64,000 bases of DNA, taken from assembly GCF_001542405.1 (NCBI RefSeq), contig NZ_LNCD01000033.1, positions 124,001 through 188,000 on the forward strand, written 5' to 3'. The notes under the pieces are model-generated. The model made no database searches. It was not told the DNA's origin and worked only from the letters and a program-made list of their open reading frames with translations. Positions 44,972-53,364 of the stretch are shown here, piece by piece (position 1 is the first letter of the stretch; each line of letters begins with the position of its first letter). Source of the stretch: Rhizobium altiplani. Lineage in GTDB: Bacteria > Pseudomonadota > Alphaproteobacteria > Rhizobiales > Rhizobiaceae. A program made the position numbers and the translations under genes.

Positions 44972-46369
44972 ATGGTCAGTCAGATTGCGGATGCCCCCAT
45001 GACCAAATCATTTGGTGCGATGTCCATCGCACAGCTTTCCAGTCTCATTCAAACAACAGCGGTCGATCCCATCGAAGTGACGGAAGCTGTTATCGACGGC
45101 ATCGAGGCCTATGCCGACCAGGCGGCCTTTACGGCAATCTTCAAGGATCGTGCAACAGAAGAGGCGAAGGCCTCATCGAAGCGAATGAGAGAGGGTCGCT
45201 CGTGCGGAATGCTGGACGGCATACCGATCGCCTGGAAGGACCTGTTTGACATCAAGGGGCGGAGAACGACGGCCGGGTCGACAGTACTGGCCAGAGAGCC
45301 GGCTGCGCAGGCGGACGCGCCTGTCGTGGCAACGCTGAAACAGGCAGGCATGGTTTCGATTGGCTGCACGAACATGAGCGAGTTCGCCTTCTCCGGGCTC
45401 GGCCTCAATCCACACTACGGCACGCCGCGCAATCCCCGCAGCAATGATGTTCCGCGCATTCCGGGTGGCTCATCGTCCGGCGCTGGCGTTGTGGTGGCAG
45501 CTGGCCTCGTGCCGGTGGCGATGGGGACGGACACGGGAGGTTCGGTGCGCATCCCGGCTGCCCTCAACGGTATCGTCGGATACAAGGCAACGCGCGGTCG
45601 CTATCCGATGGCAGGCGTCTTCCCGCTGGCAAAGAGCCTGGATTCGCTTGGTCCGCTCTGCAGGACCGTTCAGGATGCGGTGTGGATCGACGCGGGAATG
45701 CGAGGCGCGTCAGCGCCGTCAATAGCCGCTCGCCCACTCAAGGAGTTGGACATCGTTATCCCTGACAATATCGTTTTCGATGGTGCTGAAGCTGGCGTGG
45801 TCGCAACTTTCGAGACGGCGGTCGACTGGCTGGCGGCGGAGGGTGCATCGATCACCCGGATCAAGATCCCGGCTTTTGACGAGATATTGGCGCTCATGGC
45901 TCGATATGGTGCCCTGGTCACAGCCGAAGCCTATGTGCTTCACCGCGAGCGATTGGCTGGGCCTGCGGCTGACGAGATGGATCGCCGCGTGGTCGTGCGC
46001 ACTCGACTGGGCGAGAAGACCACGCTTGCGGCCTATCTGGCGATCCTTGAAGCCCGCGAGCGGTTGATCGCCGATGTCGACCGCCTTGTCGGTGACAGCT
46101 TCGTTGCGTTTCCGTCGGTCGCCCATGTGGCGCCGCCGATCGCGCCATTGGAAGCCGACGACGATTTGTTTTTCGCAACCAACGGGAAGACCTTGCGCAA
46201 TACGCTTTTCGGTAACTTCCTCGATTGGTGCGGCGTATCGATCCCCTGCGGGACGGGAGATGCCGACATGCCGGTCGGCTTCCTGCTTTCTGCCGTGGGC
46301 AAGCGGGACGAAGCGCTCCTTGGCGCGGCGCTTTCGGCGGAGACAGTTATCCGCGGAGAATTTACGTGA
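44972..46369 (+). CDS. Amidase (amidase signature family)
   Basis: Hydrolase of 465 aa with the Ser-cisSer-Lys triad: Lys89 in IAWKDLFDIKG, the serine loop PGGSSSGAG (about 165-172) and nucleophile Ser191 in TDTGGSVRIPAA. The family cleaves a wide range of amides; which one is not clear, and the C-terminal half looks like non-GatA amidases of catabolic operons. Starts at 44972 or 44999 both lack a strong ribosome site. The isomerase and aldolase genes follow on the same strand within 30 bp each, suggesting one catabolic operon. Confidence 0.85.
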   Translation: MVSQIADAPMTKSFGAMSIAQLSSLIQTTAVDPIEVTEAVIDGIEAYADQAAFTAIFKDRATEEAKASSKRMREGRSCGMLDGIPIAWKDLFDIKGRRTTAGSTVLAREPAAQADAPVVATLKQAGMVSIGCTNMSEFAFSGLGLNPHYGTPRNPRSNDVPRIPGGSSSGAGVVVAAGLVPVAMGTDTGGSVRIPAALNGIVGYKATRGRYPMAGVFPLAKSLDSLGPLCRTVQDAVWIDAGMRGASAPSIAARPLKELDIVIPDNIVFDGAEAGVVATFETAVDWLAAEGASITRIKIPAFDEILALMARYGALVTAEAYVLHRERLAGPAADEMDRRVVVRTRLGEKTTLAAYLAILEARERLIADVDRLVGDSFVAFPSVAHVAPPIAPLEADDDLFFATNGKTLRNTLFGNFLDWCGVSIPCGTGDADMPVGFLLSAVGKRDEALLGAALSAETVIRGEFT

Positions 46370-46399
46370 GACCGTAGGTATTGCTCCCGGGAGGAGAAC

Positions 46400-47263
46400 A
46401 TGACTGAAAGCAATTTGGAGAATGGACGTTTTGCAGTTTCGACCTGGTCGCTGCATCGGCTCCTGGGGGCCGTCTATCCCTACAGCCCCGATCCGGAAAA
46501 AAGTGCAGCGCCCAAGGAGCCATATGGGCCGGGGCGTTCCCCGCTGACCGACATTCCCGGGCAACTTGCCAATCGTGGCATCGGGCGGCTTGAGATATGC
46601 TCGTTCCATCTGCCAAGCATCGAAGCCGCCTATCTCGCGGAGATGCGCGCCGCACTTCAGGACGCCGGCATCCTGCTTCAGACACTCCTCGTTGAAGATG
46701 GCGATCCCAGCCATCCAGAGACGGCGGAACGCGACATTCAGTGGATTGCCGGCTGGATTGGGGTCGCAGAAGCGCTTGGCGCCAGGAGCATGCGGGTGAT
46801 CGCCGGCAAGCAGATGCCGACCGCAGATAACCTTGAGCGGGCCGCGGGCCATCTCGGTTGGCTTGGAAAGCAGGCCGAAAACAGCGGCGTTCGCATTGTC
46901 ACAGAGAACTGGTTCGACCTTCTGCCTTCGCCGAAGGAAACCAATTGGCTGCTCGATACCCTGCAGGGCAAAGTCGGTCTGAACGGCGACCTCGGAAACT
47001 GGGCTGCCCCTGAAAAATACGCAGGGCTTTCCGACATCATGCGCCGTGCGGAACTCTGCCACGCCAAGGCCAATTTCAATGAAGCGGGGCTTGACAGCGC
47101 GGACTACCGCAAGTGCCTGGAAGCGTGCCGGACGGCAGGTTACGACGGACCGTATACCTTGATCTACGATTCACCATTCTTTGCCGATGAGTGGGACGGC
47201 ATCCTGCTTGAAAAGGCATTCATCGAGGACTTCCATCAGGAAAAGCCGCGCGCGGCTGGCTAA
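46400..47263 (+). CDS. Sugar phosphate isomerase/epimerase-like TIM-barrel protein
   Basis: Protein of 287 aa of the AP-endonuclease-2/xylose-isomerase-like fold. Candidate metal ligands are Glu in IVTENWFDLL, Asp in LNGDLGNWAAPEKY and His in AELCHAKANF, matching the usual barrel pattern. GGGAGGA lies upstream of the ATG. It is 30 bp after the amidase and 19 bp before the aldolase. It probably isomerises or epimerises a sugar or hydroxyacid intermediate in the same route; the substrate is unknown. Confidence 0.8.
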   Translation: MTESNLENGRFAVSTWSLHRLLGAVYPYSPDPEKSAAPKEPYGPGRSPLTDIPGQLANRGIGRLEICSFHLPSIEAAYLAEMRAALQDAGILLQTLLVEDGDPSHPETAERDIQWIAGWIGVAEALGARSMRVIAGKQMPTADNLERAAGHLGWLGKQAENSGVRIVTENWFDLLPSPKETNWLLDTLQGKVGLNGDLGNWAAPEKYAGLSDIMRRAELCHAKANFNEAGLDSADYRKCLEACRTAGYDGPYTLIYDSPFFADEWDGILLEKAFIEDFHQEKPRAAG

Positions 47264-47282
47264 ACCGCGAAAGGAGCATGGC

Positions 47283-48077
47283 ATGACTGGCGCAACGACG
47301 ATCGACGGCTTCGCAAGGCGGATCAGAAGCGGTGGGGGCGGATTGATTTCCGCGTGGATCGGCATTCCCGATCCGCTTTTCGTCAATCATCTGGCGCAAG
47401 AGGCCTTCGATGCCATCGTGCTGGATATGCAGCATGGCGTCTGGGATATCGGATCGGCAGCCGTTGGCATTGGCCAGGGGCGGCTTGCCGGCAAGCCGGT
47501 GCTCGCCCGAATTCCGGTCGGTGATTTCGCATCGGCCTCGCGTCTCCTCGATGCGGGAGCCTCGGGCATCATTGCGCCGATGATCAACTCAGTGTCTGAT
47601 GCCGAGGCCTTCGCCAAGGCCACCAAGTATCCGCCGGTCGGCGAGCGCAGCTGGGGGCCGACGCTGGCGATCAACCACACGGGACTTTCGGCCGCTGAGT
47701 ATCTCGCGACCGCGAATGAAGAGACCCTGGCCATTGCCATGATCGAGACGCGTGCGGCCCTTGATGCTGCGGATGAAATCATGCGCGTTGAGGGAATTGA
47801 CGGTATTTTCGTCGGCCCGTCCGATCTCTCGATTGCCCTGTCAGATGGAGCGAAGCTGGCACCTGACACGGCGGAGGTCGACGGCGTTCTCAAGCACCTC
47901 ATCGCCCGTTGCCGTGCTCACGGAAAATTCGGCTGTGTCTTCGGCAGTAACGGCGAGCGGGCCGGAGAATTGTTGAAGATTGGCTTCGATTTCGTCATTG
48001 CCGGGGCCGACACACAACAGCTACGCTCGGGCGCCGCGAGCGCGATTGCCGCCGCGCGACGCGTTCAGGCAAGCTGA
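47283..48077 (+). CDS. HpcH/HpaI family aldolase
   Basis: Class II pyruvate-dependent aldolase of 264 aa. LDMQHGVWD, the metal ligands Glu in AMIETRAALD and Asp in GIFVGPSDLS, and GASGIIAPMINS are characteristic. It cleaves 4-hydroxy-2-oxo acids to pyruvate or oxaloacetate plus an aldehyde. AAAGGAG precedes ATG 47283 by 8 bases. Third gene of the amidase-isomerase-aldolase unit. Confidence 0.87.
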   Translation: MTGATTIDGFARRIRSGGGGLISAWIGIPDPLFVNHLAQEAFDAIVLDMQHGVWDIGSAAVGIGQGRLAGKPVLARIPVGDFASASRLLDAGASGIIAPMINSVSDAEAFAKATKYPPVGERSWGPTLAINHTGLSAAEYLATANEETLAIAMIETRAALDAADEIMRVEGIDGIFVGPSDLSIALSDGAKLAPDTAEVDGVLKHLIARCRAHGKFGCVFGSNGERAGELLKIGFDFVIAGADTQQLRSGAASAIAAARRVQAS

Positions 48078-48078
48078 T

Positions 48079-48750
48079 CTACTTGACGGCCAGCCAGATG
48101 ACATGACGCGCGCCTCCGCGTTTTCCGTTGGCGCGCGTATTGACGGCCTCGACGGCAAAGCCGCAGTCACGAAGCCGACGGGTGAAACCGGCATCCGGCC
48201 CGGATGACCAGACGGCAAGGACACCTCCGGGTCGCAAGGCATCGCGTGCGGAACGCAGGCCAGCGAAATCGTAGAGGCTGTCGTTGGAACGGCGCGTCAG
48301 GCCGTCCGGCCCATTGTCGACGTCAAGCAGGATGGCGTCGAATTTCGCCCTGCTTTGCCGGATCAGTTCGCCAACATCGCCTTGATGGATGGCGACACGC
48401 GGATCGTCGAGACACCCCTGAAAAACCGCCGACATCGGACCGCGTGCCCATTGCACCACCGCCGGCACCAGCTCTGCAACAGTGATGGATGCATCCGCCG
48501 GCAGGGCCGAGAGGGCGGCACGCAGCGTGAAGCCCATTCCGAGACCACCGATCAGCATGTTCGGGCGAGGACGTCCCGCGATCTTGTCACGGGAAAGTGT
48601 TGCGAGCGCCTCCTCCGAGCCGCTCAGGCGGCTGTTCATCAGCTCGTTCGAGCCCAGCATGATCGAAAATTCGCTGCCTCGTTGCTTGAGGCGCAATTCG
48701 CCGCTTTCTCCGGGGATGGGCGCGGAATCTAGTTGGACCCAGGGGAGCAT
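48079..48750 (-). CDS. Spermidine synthase-like methyltransferase-fold protein
   Basis: Protein of 223 aa with a Rossmann-like SAM/dcSAM-binding fold similar to polyamine synthases. LIGGLGMGFTLRAAL is the glycine-rich loop, VAELVPAVVQWA the acidic strand end, and FDAILLDVDNGPDGL the expected active-site DVDNGP region. The N-terminal tetramer domain of true spermidine synthases is shortened, so enzymatic activity is uncertain. It converges on the aldolase gene with one base between stops. Confidence 0.75.
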   Translation of the reverse strand: MLPWVQLDSAPIPGESGELRLKQRGSEFSIMLGSNELMNSRLSGSEEALATLSRDKIAGRPRPNMLIGGLGMGFTLRAALSALPADASITVAELVPAVVQWARGPMSAVFQGCLDDPRVAIHQGDVGELIRQSRAKFDAILLDVDNGPDGLTRRSNDSLYDFAGLRSARDALRPGGVLAVWSSGPDAGFTRRLRDCGFAVEAVNTRANGKRGGARHVIWLAVK

Positions 48751-48847
48751 GTCTGTCGTGCCTCGCGTTGCGCGGTTCCCCTAGCACAAAAGAACTACCC
48801 CGCGAACCGCCAGCGAGGCGCGCGGGGGACGTTTTCGAAGTGATGGC

Positions 48848-49144
48848 TCAATTGTTGTTCCGGCACGCCTGATTGGTAAGGGTGTTGGTTCCACCCCGAA
48901 CCACTCGGTGCTGGCCCTCGGGGCAACCGGTCCACTGTATGGAGTTGGTGCTCGTCGTCGTGGTGCCAAAGTCGATTGGTATCGAGAACCCGCCTCCACC
49001 TGTTCCTTCAGTATCAGGCGAGGTTCCAAGCGGCGGCGACCCATCGAGGCGGCCGCTGCTGTCCATCCCCATATTTGCTTGCGCAAAGGCTGAACCGGCG
49101 AAACTGAGGAGGAGCACTGAAGTCACTGCGATAAGCCTGCGCAT
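48848..49144 (-). CDS. Small secreted protein of unknown function
   Basis: Protein of 98 aa with a clear signal peptide (MRRLIAVTSVLLLSFAGSAFA, cleavage before QANM). The mature part is Gly/Thr/Ser-rich with two Cys residues near the C-terminus (GCPEGQHRV and ACRNNN), probably a disulfide. GAAGGGA precedes ATG 49144. No family recognised. Confidence 0.6.
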   Translation of the reverse strand: MRRLIAVTSVLLLSFAGSAFAQANMGMDSSGRLDGSPPLGTSPDTEGTGGGGFSIPIDFGTTTTSTNSIQWTGCPEGQHRVVRGGTNTLTNQACRNNN

Positions 49145-49346
49145 GATCGAGATCCCTTCAAGTTGAAGCACTTACCAATGTAGCGCGTCATTCGATTCAG
49201 TCCAGCGGAACAAGCAGTGATGGCGTTGAAAATCGCGCAATAGCAAATGATGCTTAACAGCCGCCGCATGCGGCGGCGCCGGCAGTGCTTGAATTCTCTC
49301 CTTGTGCGCCAGATTGCTTACAAGGCGCGGACCAACGGAGGCAAGC

Positions 49347-49631
49347 ATGGGCGAGAATTCCAAAGCCGTTCGGGTGCGGATATCCGGTCTGGTTCAGGGC
49401 GTCAGTTTTCGCGTTTGGACACGGTTCCGGGCTGAGGAGTTCGGCCTTGAGGGCTGGGTCCGCAACGAGACCGATGGATCCGTGACGGCGCTCATCGCGG
49501 GGCCGGAGACAGCTGTCTCGGCGATGCTGAAGGAATTTTGGAAAGGCCCCCCCGGCGCGTCGGTGCAAGCTGTCGAGGCCGAACCGGTACCCCCTGAGAG
49601 CGTCCCCTCCGGATTTCAAATTACGGTGTAG
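49347..49631 (+). CDS. acyP: Acylphosphatase
   Basis: Small enzyme of 94 aa that hydrolyses acyl phosphates. The catalytic Arg22 lies in SGLVQGVSFRVW and the catalytic Asn40 in GWVRNETDGSV, both in the expected family context. GGAGG precedes ATG 49347. Single-gene unit; complete by length. Confidence 0.92.
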   Translation: MGENSKAVRVRISGLVQGVSFRVWTRFRAEEFGLEGWVRNETDGSVTALIAGPETAVSAMLKEFWKGPPGASVQAVEAEPVPPESVPSGFQITV

Positions 49632-49825
49632 TGGGCGGACTTCGAAAACAAGCAATGTCCTGTTGAACCTAGAACGCACTTATGCGCAGCAGCCGTTGTT
49701 GTCCTCTTTCAACAGTCTCGCCTAAATGTGACCTCGCCCTGCGTTTCTGACGACCGAAAACACATTTCAGCCATGGTGAGAGCGAGTAGACATGTCTCGC
49801 CTGACGAGACCATGAATCGGAATTT

Positions 49826-50554
49826 TTGAAATTGCCTGCCACATCCTTGATCCGACCGCTGCTGGCAGCGGCCGGTGCCTCACTTCTTGCTGCTTGTACG
49901 CAACTCCCCTCGGAACGAATTGTCGCAACCGCCCCGGCTCCCTCCATTGAGACGATTGCGCCCGAACCAGAGCCGCAGCCTGAGATCCAGCCGGTGGAGC
50001 GGGCTTCCGAGAAGCCGGACTACTCTCTCGCTTATGCCGAAGTCGACGAGGGAGAGTTTCGCTGGCCGCCGATAAATTACACAGCGGTCCATCCCGACTA
50101 TTTGCGCCAGGAAGTCGACTATGCGACGGACGAGCCGCCGGGCACCATCGTGGTCGAGACCGAGAAAAGGTTTCTCTACCTGGTGCAGAAGGATGGACGA
50201 GCCATTCGCTACGGCGTGAGCCTTGGTGCCCAGGGCCGGGCATGGAAGGGGCGCGCAATCATTCAGTGGAAGCGAAAGTATCCGACATGGACGCCGACAC
50301 CGTCGATGATCAGTCGCAATCCGAAACTCGAACAGTGGAGGCAAGGCATGCAGCCCGGCGTGAATAATCCCCTCGGGGCACGCGCGCTGTACATCTTTCA
50401 GGATGGCCAGGACACGCTCTATCGCATCCACGGCTCTCCGGAATGGCAAACGATCGGCAAGAACGCCTCGTCTGGCTGCGTGCGGATGTTCAATCAGGAC
50501 GTCATCGACCTTTACGAACGCGTGAAGGGCAAGGCACCGCTGGTGGTGAAGTGA
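49826..50554 (+). CDS. L,D-transpeptidase lipoprotein (YkuD family)
   Basis: Protein of 242 aa. The N-terminus is a lipoprotein signal (LLAAC lipobox, Cys24), followed by a Pro/Glu-rich linker, then the YkuD catalytic domain. Active-site residues are His202 in YRIHGSPEW and Cys218 in NASSGCVRM. It would form 3-3 peptidoglycan cross-links or attach lipoproteins to the cell wall. The apparent start is TTG at 49826; no ATG in frame is near. Confidence 0.85.
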   Translation: MKLPATSLIRPLLAAAGASLLAACTQLPSERIVATAPAPSIETIAPEPEPQPEIQPVERASEKPDYSLAYAEVDEGEFRWPPINYTAVHPDYLRQEVDYATDEPPGTIVVETEKRFLYLVQKDGRAIRYGVSLGAQGRAWKGRAIIQWKRKYPTWTPTPSMISRNPKLEQWRQGMQPGVNNPLGARALYIFQDGQDTLYRIHGSPEWQTIGKNASSGCVRMFNQDVIDLYERVKGKAPLVVK

Positions 50555-50585
50555 CTACCGCTTGACGCAGGCGGTGTATTCGCCA

Positions 50586-52487
50586 TCACGGCGCCGGTTC
50601 GGTCAAACGATCATGATCCCACCCGGCGCCGAGAGCGGCGTCGACTTCACAGATCAAGCCTTCTGGGTCGTAGGTGATCGTTACTCGCCCCTTCAACTCC
50701 GCAGCCAGCAGGGTTTCGATCAGGCGCGAGCCGAAGCCTTTGCGCGAAGGGGGAGTAACGGCCGGCCCGCCCATTTCCCGCCAGCGCAACCTCAGCCGGT
50801 TATCCCCGCCAAGCGACCATTCAATCGAAATGTGGCCTGCCGGTACAGACAAGGCACCGTACTTGGCTGCATTCGTCGCCAATTCATGCAGAGCCAGCGA
50901 AATTGACACAACGGCCCGCGGCGCGAGATGGATGCTCGGGCCCGAGATTGAAAACCTGTCACGCTGATAGTGAGAGAGAGACTGTTTGACGACCGCTTCC
51001 AGTTCGGCCTGCTCCCAGTTGCCGTGTGTCAGGAGATCATGTGCCTTGGACATCGACGCCAGTCTGGCCTCGAAAGCGTCCACGCCCGCACGGTTCGCCT
51101 CCTCGCGTCCGAGCGTCTGTCGCGCAATCGCCATCACGGTCGCGAGCACGTTCTTCACACGATGGTTCAGTTCGCCCACGAGAACTGTCTGGAGCCGCTC
51201 GGCCTCCTTTCGGGCACTGATGTCGTGCGCTATTTTTGACGCTCCGACAATCCTGCCATAAGCGTCGAAAATTGGTGAAACGCTGAGCAGGACGTCGACA
51301 AGCCCGCCATCCTTGCGTCGGCGCTTGGTCTCATAGGGCTCGACCTTCCGGCCGGTGCTGACCTGCCTGATGATCGCGGGCTCCTCTTCAATCCTGTCAT
51401 CGGGAACCAGAATGATGACCGAGCGGCCGATCGCTTCCTCAGCCGAATAGCCGTAGAGCTTTTCTGCTCCGATATTCCAGCTCGTGATCCTCATGTTCAG
51501 GTCGGTGCCGAGAATGGCGTCGTCGGACGAAGCAATGATCGCGGCAAGGCGACGTTCCACCTCCTGGGCCCGCTTGCGTTCGGTGATATCGACGACAACC
51601 GCTGCGGTTTGCCGTATCTCTCCGTTCTTGTCGCGAAGAGGCGAGACGGAACTCGCTACCCATACGAGGCTGCCATCCTTGCGAACGTAGCGTTTCTCGA
51701 TGTCGAAGCTTTCGCCGGTTTCCACCATCCTCCTGAACGATTGGACATAGTTGTCCAGATCCTTGGGAAAGGTGATGTCCTGCACGCGCATCTTCAGAAG
51801 CTCGGCTTCCGTGTATCCGACGATGTCGCAGAAACGGCTGTTGACCAAGAGCAGACGGCCCGCGAGATCAGACTGGCCTATGCCTGCGGCCGTTTGTGAG
51901 AATATGGCACGAAACCGCTCCTCGCTTTCCCGCAACGCGGTCTCGAACCTGACGCGTTGAGTGGTCTCGCTGACGATGCAGAAGACGCCGCCGACCTTTC
52001 CCGCTTCGTCCCTGATCGGCGAATAAGAGATGTCGAAATGTACAGTCTCGGGATAGCCGTGTCGCTCGATATAGAATGGACGGTCCTTGGCAACCACTGT
52101 CTCGCCGTGATCAAGAACACGTAGCAGGAGCGGTTCCAGATCGCTCCACAATTCGCTCCAATGCTCGCGGGCGGGGCGGCCGAGGGCCTGAGGATGCTTG
52201 CTCCCGATTGTAGGCGCATAGGCGTCATTATAGAGAGCGATGAAATCCCGGCCCCAGAATATGACGATCTGCGCCTTGGCGGGCAGCATGATGTCGACGG
52301 CCGATTTCAATCCGTCCGGCCACGAGGAAAAGGGACCGATGCCGCTTGCTTCCCAGTCGCGGTCGTAAATGCGACCGGCCATCTCGCCTGATCCGGAATA
52401 TGTGTCGCTGCTGCGCAGGGGTGTGTCCTCTCTAGAGTGCCCTTGTAATTCAAAGGTTTGGCGCGCAGACGTCAAGAGGCAATGCAA
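50586..52487 (-). CDS. PAS-domain HWE-family sensor histidine kinase
   Basis: Soluble kinase of about 633 aa. A first PAS/GAF-like unit (about 36-180, with DRDWEASGIGPFSSWPDGLK) precedes two PAS-PAC units (about 185-310 and 312-430, including KRYVRKDGSLVWVASSVSPL and KRRRKDGGLVDVLLSVSP). The kinase core starts with ELNHRVKNVLATVMAIARQTL, the HWE/HisKA_2 phosphoacceptor region, and the ATPase domain has ALHELATNAAKYGAL and KGFGSRLI. Such kinases in rhizobia respond to light, redox or general stress. The start at 52487 is a TTG without a good ribosome site; the true start may lie a little downstream. Confidence 0.85.
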   Translation of the reverse strand: MHCLLTSARQTFELQGHSREDTPLRSSDTYSGSGEMAGRIYDRDWEASGIGPFSSWPDGLKSAVDIMLPAKAQIVIFWGRDFIALYNDAYAPTIGSKHPQALGRPAREHWSELWSDLEPLLLRVLDHGETVVAKDRPFYIERHGYPETVHFDISYSPIRDEAGKVGGVFCIVSETTQRVRFETALRESEERFRAIFSQTAAGIGQSDLAGRLLLVNSRFCDIVGYTEAELLKMRVQDITFPKDLDNYVQSFRRMVETGESFDIEKRYVRKDGSLVWVASSVSPLRDKNGEIRQTAAVVVDITERKRAQEVERRLAAIIASSDDAILGTDLNMRITSWNIGAEKLYGYSAEEAIGRSVIILVPDDRIEEEPAIIRQVSTGRKVEPYETKRRRKDGGLVDVLLSVSPIFDAYGRIVGASKIAHDISARKEAERLQTVLVGELNHRVKNVLATVMAIARQTLGREEANRAGVDAFEARLASMSKAHDLLTHGNWEQAELEAVVKQSLSHYQRDRFSISGPSIHLAPRAVVSISLALHELATNAAKYGALSVPAGHISIEWSLGGDNRLRLRWREMGGPAVTPPSRKGFGSRLIETLLAAELKGRVTITYDPEGLICEVDAALGAGWDHDRLTEPAP

Positions 52488-52499
52488 GAGAGCAGTCAG

Positions 52500-53177
52500 T
52501 TATCGTTCGACGTGGCACCAGGCGGCCAGGAGCGGACGTGCGGTGCATCGCATCGCGACATTGTGCCCCGCTTCGTTGAAAAAAATCGAACCGATCGAAC
52601 CGCGCTGCCAGCCCTTGTCATCGCAGGAGAACTCGCAGTCGGACAGCGCCAGAAAGACCCGGGAGCGATACTGTATGTGGTCAGGGAAACGGCTGTAAGG
52701 CGCCATGATGGTGAGGCCGAGAGCCACGTCGCTGCGCTCTTCCACGCCGGATATGCCGGCCACGACCGCATGCGCATGCGTATGTTCTATGTTGATGCTG
52801 GCAAACGGGCCGGTTTTGCTCGCAACCCATTCGAGGCTCTTGGCGACGTCGTTGATGGCCGCAGCGACCTCTGCGAAAGGTTCACCCGTCAAAGCCAAAT
52901 TGCGCAGCGCAAATTGCAATTGCGGAGCCAGCGGCAGAGAGGTGGCCGGCTTGTTTGCGATGGCGCCCGGTTCCTGGAGCAGGTGGAATACTTTCCCCGC
53001 GACAAACTTCTCCATGAATGGAGCAGCGTCGGACAGCATGATGTTTCCCAACGCGCCGATCAGGCGTTGCACGGCGACAGGCCTGCGCGCGCGGCTCACT
53101 GGATAGTCGCCACTGGCAGCCCTGGTCCCACGATGCAGAAGGAGATCTGCTTCCCTTCTCAACCGGGGTTTCGACAT
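52500..53177 (-). CDS. Cupin protein resembling DMSP lyases, altered metal site
   Basis: Protein of 225 aa. The C-terminal half resembles the DddQ-type dimethylsulfoniopropionate lyase cupin: GLTIMAPYSRFPDHIQY, VFLALSDCEFS, a second motif GSIFFNEAGHNVAMR and closing PLLAAWC. The His of PDH and the second-motif His are present, but the usual HxxxxE arrangement of the first cupin motif is not, so lyase activity is doubtful. ATG 53177 is the chosen start, with AAGGAG about 13 bases upstream (GTG 53201 is an alternative). Function unknown. Confidence 0.55.
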   Translation of the reverse strand: MSKPRLRREADLLLHRGTRAASGDYPVSRARRPVAVQRLIGALGNIMLSDAAPFMEKFVAGKVFHLLQEPGAIANKPATSLPLAPQLQFALRNLALTGEPFAEVAAAINDVAKSLEWVASKTGPFASINIEHTHAHAVVAGISGVEERSDVALGLTIMAPYSRFPDHIQYRSRVFLALSDCEFSCDDKGWQRGSIGSIFFNEAGHNVAMRCTARPLLAAWCHVER

Positions 53178-53364
53178 CGGTATGGAACGCTCCTTGATCA
53201 CATGAGGCGATCCTTATCCCGGCCGGATCAAAAAGCAAACTGTTCGAAGCACCATTTCGGAACATGTTGACCGCGGCCGCATGCGCTTGGCAGGAATCCT
53301 CACCCCAACGCCTTGCGTTTCTGCTCGGCGGTTGACCGCCAAACAGAAACGCGCCGAGCCGGTC

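Noticed and set aside
45719..47062. Minus-strand frame of 447 codons across the amidase/isomerase junction
   Set aside because: It spans two recognisable plus-strand genes and shows no family features.
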